In this document: one piece after another, positions 5,327-6,938 of the stretch
Layout: each line of letters begins with the position of its first letter
Numbering within the stretch: position 1 is the first letter of the stretch
Assembly (NCBI GenBank): GCA_022566435.1
Contig: JADFIX010000201.1
Span: 1-6,938 of the forward strand
Origin: Planctomycetota bacterium
GTDB taxonomy: Bacteria; Planctomycetota; Phycisphaerae; UBA1845
Length of the DNA: 6,938 nucleotides
Reading direction: 5' to 3'
Program-made: the position numbers and the translations under genes
Notes under the pieces: model-generated
Told to the model about the DNA's origin: nothing
Database searches by the model: none
Seen by the model: the letters and a program-made list of their open reading frames with translations, nothing else

Positions 5327-6559
5327 TCAGGGCTTGCACAGTTCTCGAGTGACCGCCGTCGCATAGGACCCGGGAGGCAGTTGGAACGACACGCGAAAAA
5401 ACGATCCCTGCTCGTCCTCGGCAAACCCGACTTCGGGATCGCCCAGAGGCACGCGTAAGGGGCGGCGCGCGCCGCTGAGCCCCTTGCCCGACCAGGGACG
5501 CAGTCTTTCCATCGTCAATCCCGATGCGTCCAAAATGGCGGTTTCAATTTCGCCGGGCACCCCACACGCCGCTTTCATCTTGCGCCCGTACAACGGTCCC
5601 GACGGTGAAATCTCGAAGACATCGCACCGCGGCTGTTCGGCGGCCGCATCCTCTACGCCGAAACAGGCCCCGTTGCGATGCTTCCATGCGACATCACCGA
5701 CCATCACTTTGTCCAGTGACTCTAGGCGCTTCGCGACCACTCGATTGAACAAGTCGCTCTGAACCGCGGACAGGTAAAGCGTTCGCATGCTGCGATCAAC
5801 CGACCGCCATGTTTTGGCGGCGTCGCCGTCGAACGCCTCAAACGCTCGACAGATACGCGCCGTTTGGGGAAACTTCCCCGACCAGGCCCGTGCGGCGCCG
5901 GCGATGTCGCCCGTATCGAACAATTCCCGCGCCTTTCTCGCCGCGCCGCGATCGACCTCCGTCGGCTTGCCGAGCATGAAGGCGATCGCCCTTCCGTAGT
6001 CTTCGCACAGCACGGCACGACCGATTTCCGCATTATCGCCCCGCGTGCCGAATCGTTGCGAACCGAAGTAGTTGGGAACACCGCGACTCGCCAACCGATC
6101 GACAATCGCCCGACCGGCTTCCAATGGTGCCTGAATTGTGTCACGAACTCGAAGGTCGAATCGGTTTCCGGAAAGATGTCCAAGCTTGATCTTGTTGGTA
6201 TGGCGATCGACGGAGAGAATACGAATACGGCTGAAACTGAGCGAGGCCGTATCCTCCGGGGTCGCGTGTTCGATACTGATCATCTGTCTCGTCACCCCGT
6301 GGGCATCCTTCAAGCCGGCATATCCGAAATCGCGAGGATTCCTACGCAATTTCCCGGCGAGTTCGCGTATCGCCGCATGGGTCGTCAGGCCCCGCTTCTC
6401 CAAGAAAAGATAAATATGGGTCCCTTCCCCGCAAGGCGGGTAGAGTGGAATCTCCTCGACGAGAAAATCCTCGTCGTAACGCTTGATCACGCCACCGATT
6501 CCCGGCAGGTCGGCGGTCAAGTAGGGCAAATCCCGCAGGGCCAACGATTCAGAAGACAT
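5327..6559 (-). CDS. truD: tRNA pseudouridine synthase D (TruD family)
   Basis: TruD isomerises uridine 13 of certain tRNAs to pseudouridine, without cofactor, in the cytoplasm. From the ATG at 6557-6559 the product has 410 residues. Family motifs are YDEDFLVEE (28-36), GEGTHIYLFLEKRGLTTHAA (44-63), FGYAGLKDAHGVTRQ (78-92, Asp85 the catalytic aspartate equivalent), KLGHLSGNRFDLRVR (125-139) and GVPNYFGSQRFGTRGDN (160-176), which opens the TRUD-specific insertion, and SGPLYGRKM in the C-terminal third. The frame extends 17 codons upstream to an ATG at 6608-6610, but that part looks unlike TruD, so the internal Met is preferred. Neither start has a good Shine-Dalgarno. It is monocistronic as far as can be seen. 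No key residue is missing and it looks functional. Confidence 0.96.
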   Translation of the reverse strand: MSSESLALRDLPYLTADLPGIGGVIKRYDEDFLVEEIPLYPPCGEGTHIYLFLEKRGLTTHAAIRELAGKLRRNPRDFGYAGLKDAHGVTRQMISIEHATPEDTASLSFSRIRILSVDRHTNKIKLGHLSGNRFDLRVRDTIQAPLEAGRAIVDRLASRGVPNYFGSQRFGTRGDNAEIGRAVLCEDYGRAIAFMLGKPTEVDRGAARKARELFDTGDIAGAARAWSGKFPQTARICRAFEAFDGDAAKTWRSVDRSMRTLYLSAVQSDLFNRVVAKRLESLDKVMVGDVAWKHRNGACFGVEDAAAEQPRCDVFEISPSGPLYGRKMKAACGVPGEIETAILDASGLTMERLRPWSGKGLSGARRPLRVPLGDPEVGFAEDEQGSFFRVSFQLPPGSYATAVTRELCKP

Positions 6560-6626
6560 GGGCGGAAGTCTAAGGCTGTTTCGTCTATGTTGAAACCAAG
6601 TCGCCCCCATGCCGATTTAGTTGGTA

Positions 6627-6657
6627 CGCATTGCAATTCGGGTGGCAAACCTGCGAA
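6627..6657. repeat. Direct repeat, left copy
   Basis: This 31-bp segment matches 6863-6893 at 26 of 31 positions, counted by eye. The best part is GGGTGGCAAACCTGCGAA (6640-6657), with one mismatch in 18. The two copies bracket the hairpin cluster. Confidence 0.75.
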
Positions 6658-6659
6658 AG

Positions 6660-6688
6660 CCCGCGGTGGCAACTGTGGCAACCGCGGG
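6660..6688. repeat. Inverted repeat enclosing a short tandem repeat
   Basis: CCCGCGGT (6660-6667) and ACCGCGGG (6681-6688) are perfect inverted arms around a 13-nt loop. GTGGCAAC occurs at 6666-6673 and again at 6675-6682, a 9-nt step. The TGGCAA core also occurs in both copies of the flanking direct repeat. Confidence 0.6.
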
Positions 6689-6711
6689 TAGGATGCCCAC
6701 ATACGAGTGAA

Positions 6712-6856
6712 GCCCCGGCAGGAGCGGCACTTGATTCTTGATCCTCGATAGGCGCAAGACAGAAGGTATCGCCCCTGCAGGGGCTACGGACGTAAACCAC
6801 GCATCTGACCCATGGCTGCCCGCCATGGGCTACAAACCGTTCGCCCCTGATGGGGC
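6712..6856. repeat. Cluster of four short GC hairpins
   Basis: Four elements occur in 145 bp. They are GCCCC-GGCA-GGAGC (6712-6725, one mismatch), the perfect palindrome GCCCCTGCAGGGGC (6771-6784), CCCATGGC-TGCCC-GCCATGGG (6809-6829, perfect 8-bp arms) and GCCCC-TGAT-GGGGC (6843-6856). The last three start 38 and 34 nt apart, and two are followed by CTAC. The first reads AGCCCC...GCGGCA, opposite in orientation to the second (CGCCCC...GGGGCTA). Such alternating hairpins recall multi-copy intergenic repeats of planctomycetes. That link is from memory, not from a search. Confidence 0.7.
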
Positions 6857-6862
6857 TGGGAG

Positions 6863-6893
6863 CGCATTCCAAAATGGGTGGCAAATCTGCGAA
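6863..6893. repeat. Direct repeat, right copy
   Basis: Diverged copy of 6627-6657 in the same orientation, 236 bp further on. It lies 6 bp after the last hairpin of the cluster, so the pair looks like the two borders of one repeat unit. Confidence 0.75.
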
Positions 6894-6938
6894 CGGTCGT
6901 ATGCGGGCGTTGTGATGCAGCCGCTTGACAACGTGCAT

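Larger units (their letters stand above)
6560..6938. other. Gene-free repeat island upstream of truD
   Basis: The 379 bp between the truD start and the window edge contain no convincing gene. A minus-strand frame (6585-6938) is open but rich in Cys, Arg, His and Pro, overlaps the truD start and reads through the repeats, so it is taken as spurious. The interval holds a diverged direct repeat, a long-loop inverted repeat and four short GC hairpins, listed separately. The truD promoter must lie in or beside it, but I cannot place it. Confidence 0.65.

Noticed and set aside
6560..6610. Upstream extension of truD to the ATG at 6608-6610
   Set aside because: The added 17 residues are basic and unlike TruD, and there is no ribosome site. 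The internal Met fits family length.
6712..6893. CRISPR array
   Set aside because: The repeats are hairpin arms of different types with short irregular spacers and inverted orientation. There is no constant repeat-spacer pattern and no cas gene.
6585..6938. Minus-strand 117-residue frame at the right edge
   Set aside because: It translates the repeat island, is Cys/Arg/His/Pro-rich and overlaps the truD start, so it is most likely a spurious frame of repeat DNA.

Overview
The window is about 6.9 kb of GC-rich DNA, best read as a piece of a Planctomycetota (or close PVC) chromosome, probably from a metagenome assembly. This assignment is inference. It rests on a sulfatase of the type abundant in planctomycetes, a ribH-nusB-ftsY gene order, large gene-poor gaps, and a closing mosaic of GCCCC/GGGGC and CCCATGG hairpin repeats of a kind I associate with planctomycete intergenic DNA. 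No rRNA, tRNA, CRISPR array, transposase or phage gene is visible.

Layout. Positions 2-~637 (+) hold the C-terminal half of a sulfatase, cut on the left by the window edge and on the right by an abrupt junction at about 622-646. On the other strand, ribH (1261-1731), nusB (825-1250) and ftsY (from 825 leftward) form a tightly packed operon. ftsY keeps only its first ~60-68 codons before the same junction. Two convergent genes therefore lose their 3' ends at one point, which marks a deletion, inversion or assembly chimera. Further right on the minus strand is a secreted three-part protein (1897-3057) with an N-terminal domain resembling FlgT/LPP20-type proteins. A 487-bp divergent gap with clustered palindromes (3058-3544) separates it from a plus-strand lipoprotein-like aspartic protease with two DTG motifs (3545-4384). 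Next is a small stand-alone HD-GYP protein with a broken metal site (4542-5240, +). It converges on truD (5327-6559, -), the TruD-family tRNA pseudouridine synthase. Positions 6560-6938 carry no credible gene but a dense repeat island.

How the parts work together. The ribH operon is housekeeping (flavin synthesis, transcription antitermination, membrane targeting), and TruD is tRNA modification. The FlgT-like protein and the aspartic protease share one divergent regulatory region, but nothing in the sequence shows a shared pathway. The HD-GYP protein is more likely a c-di-GMP-related binding or scaffold protein than an active phosphodiesterase. I see no defence system or other clearly new multi-gene system. 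The points most worth following are the sulfatase/ftsY junction, the degenerate HD-GYP protein, the single-chain double-DTG protease and the repeat island.
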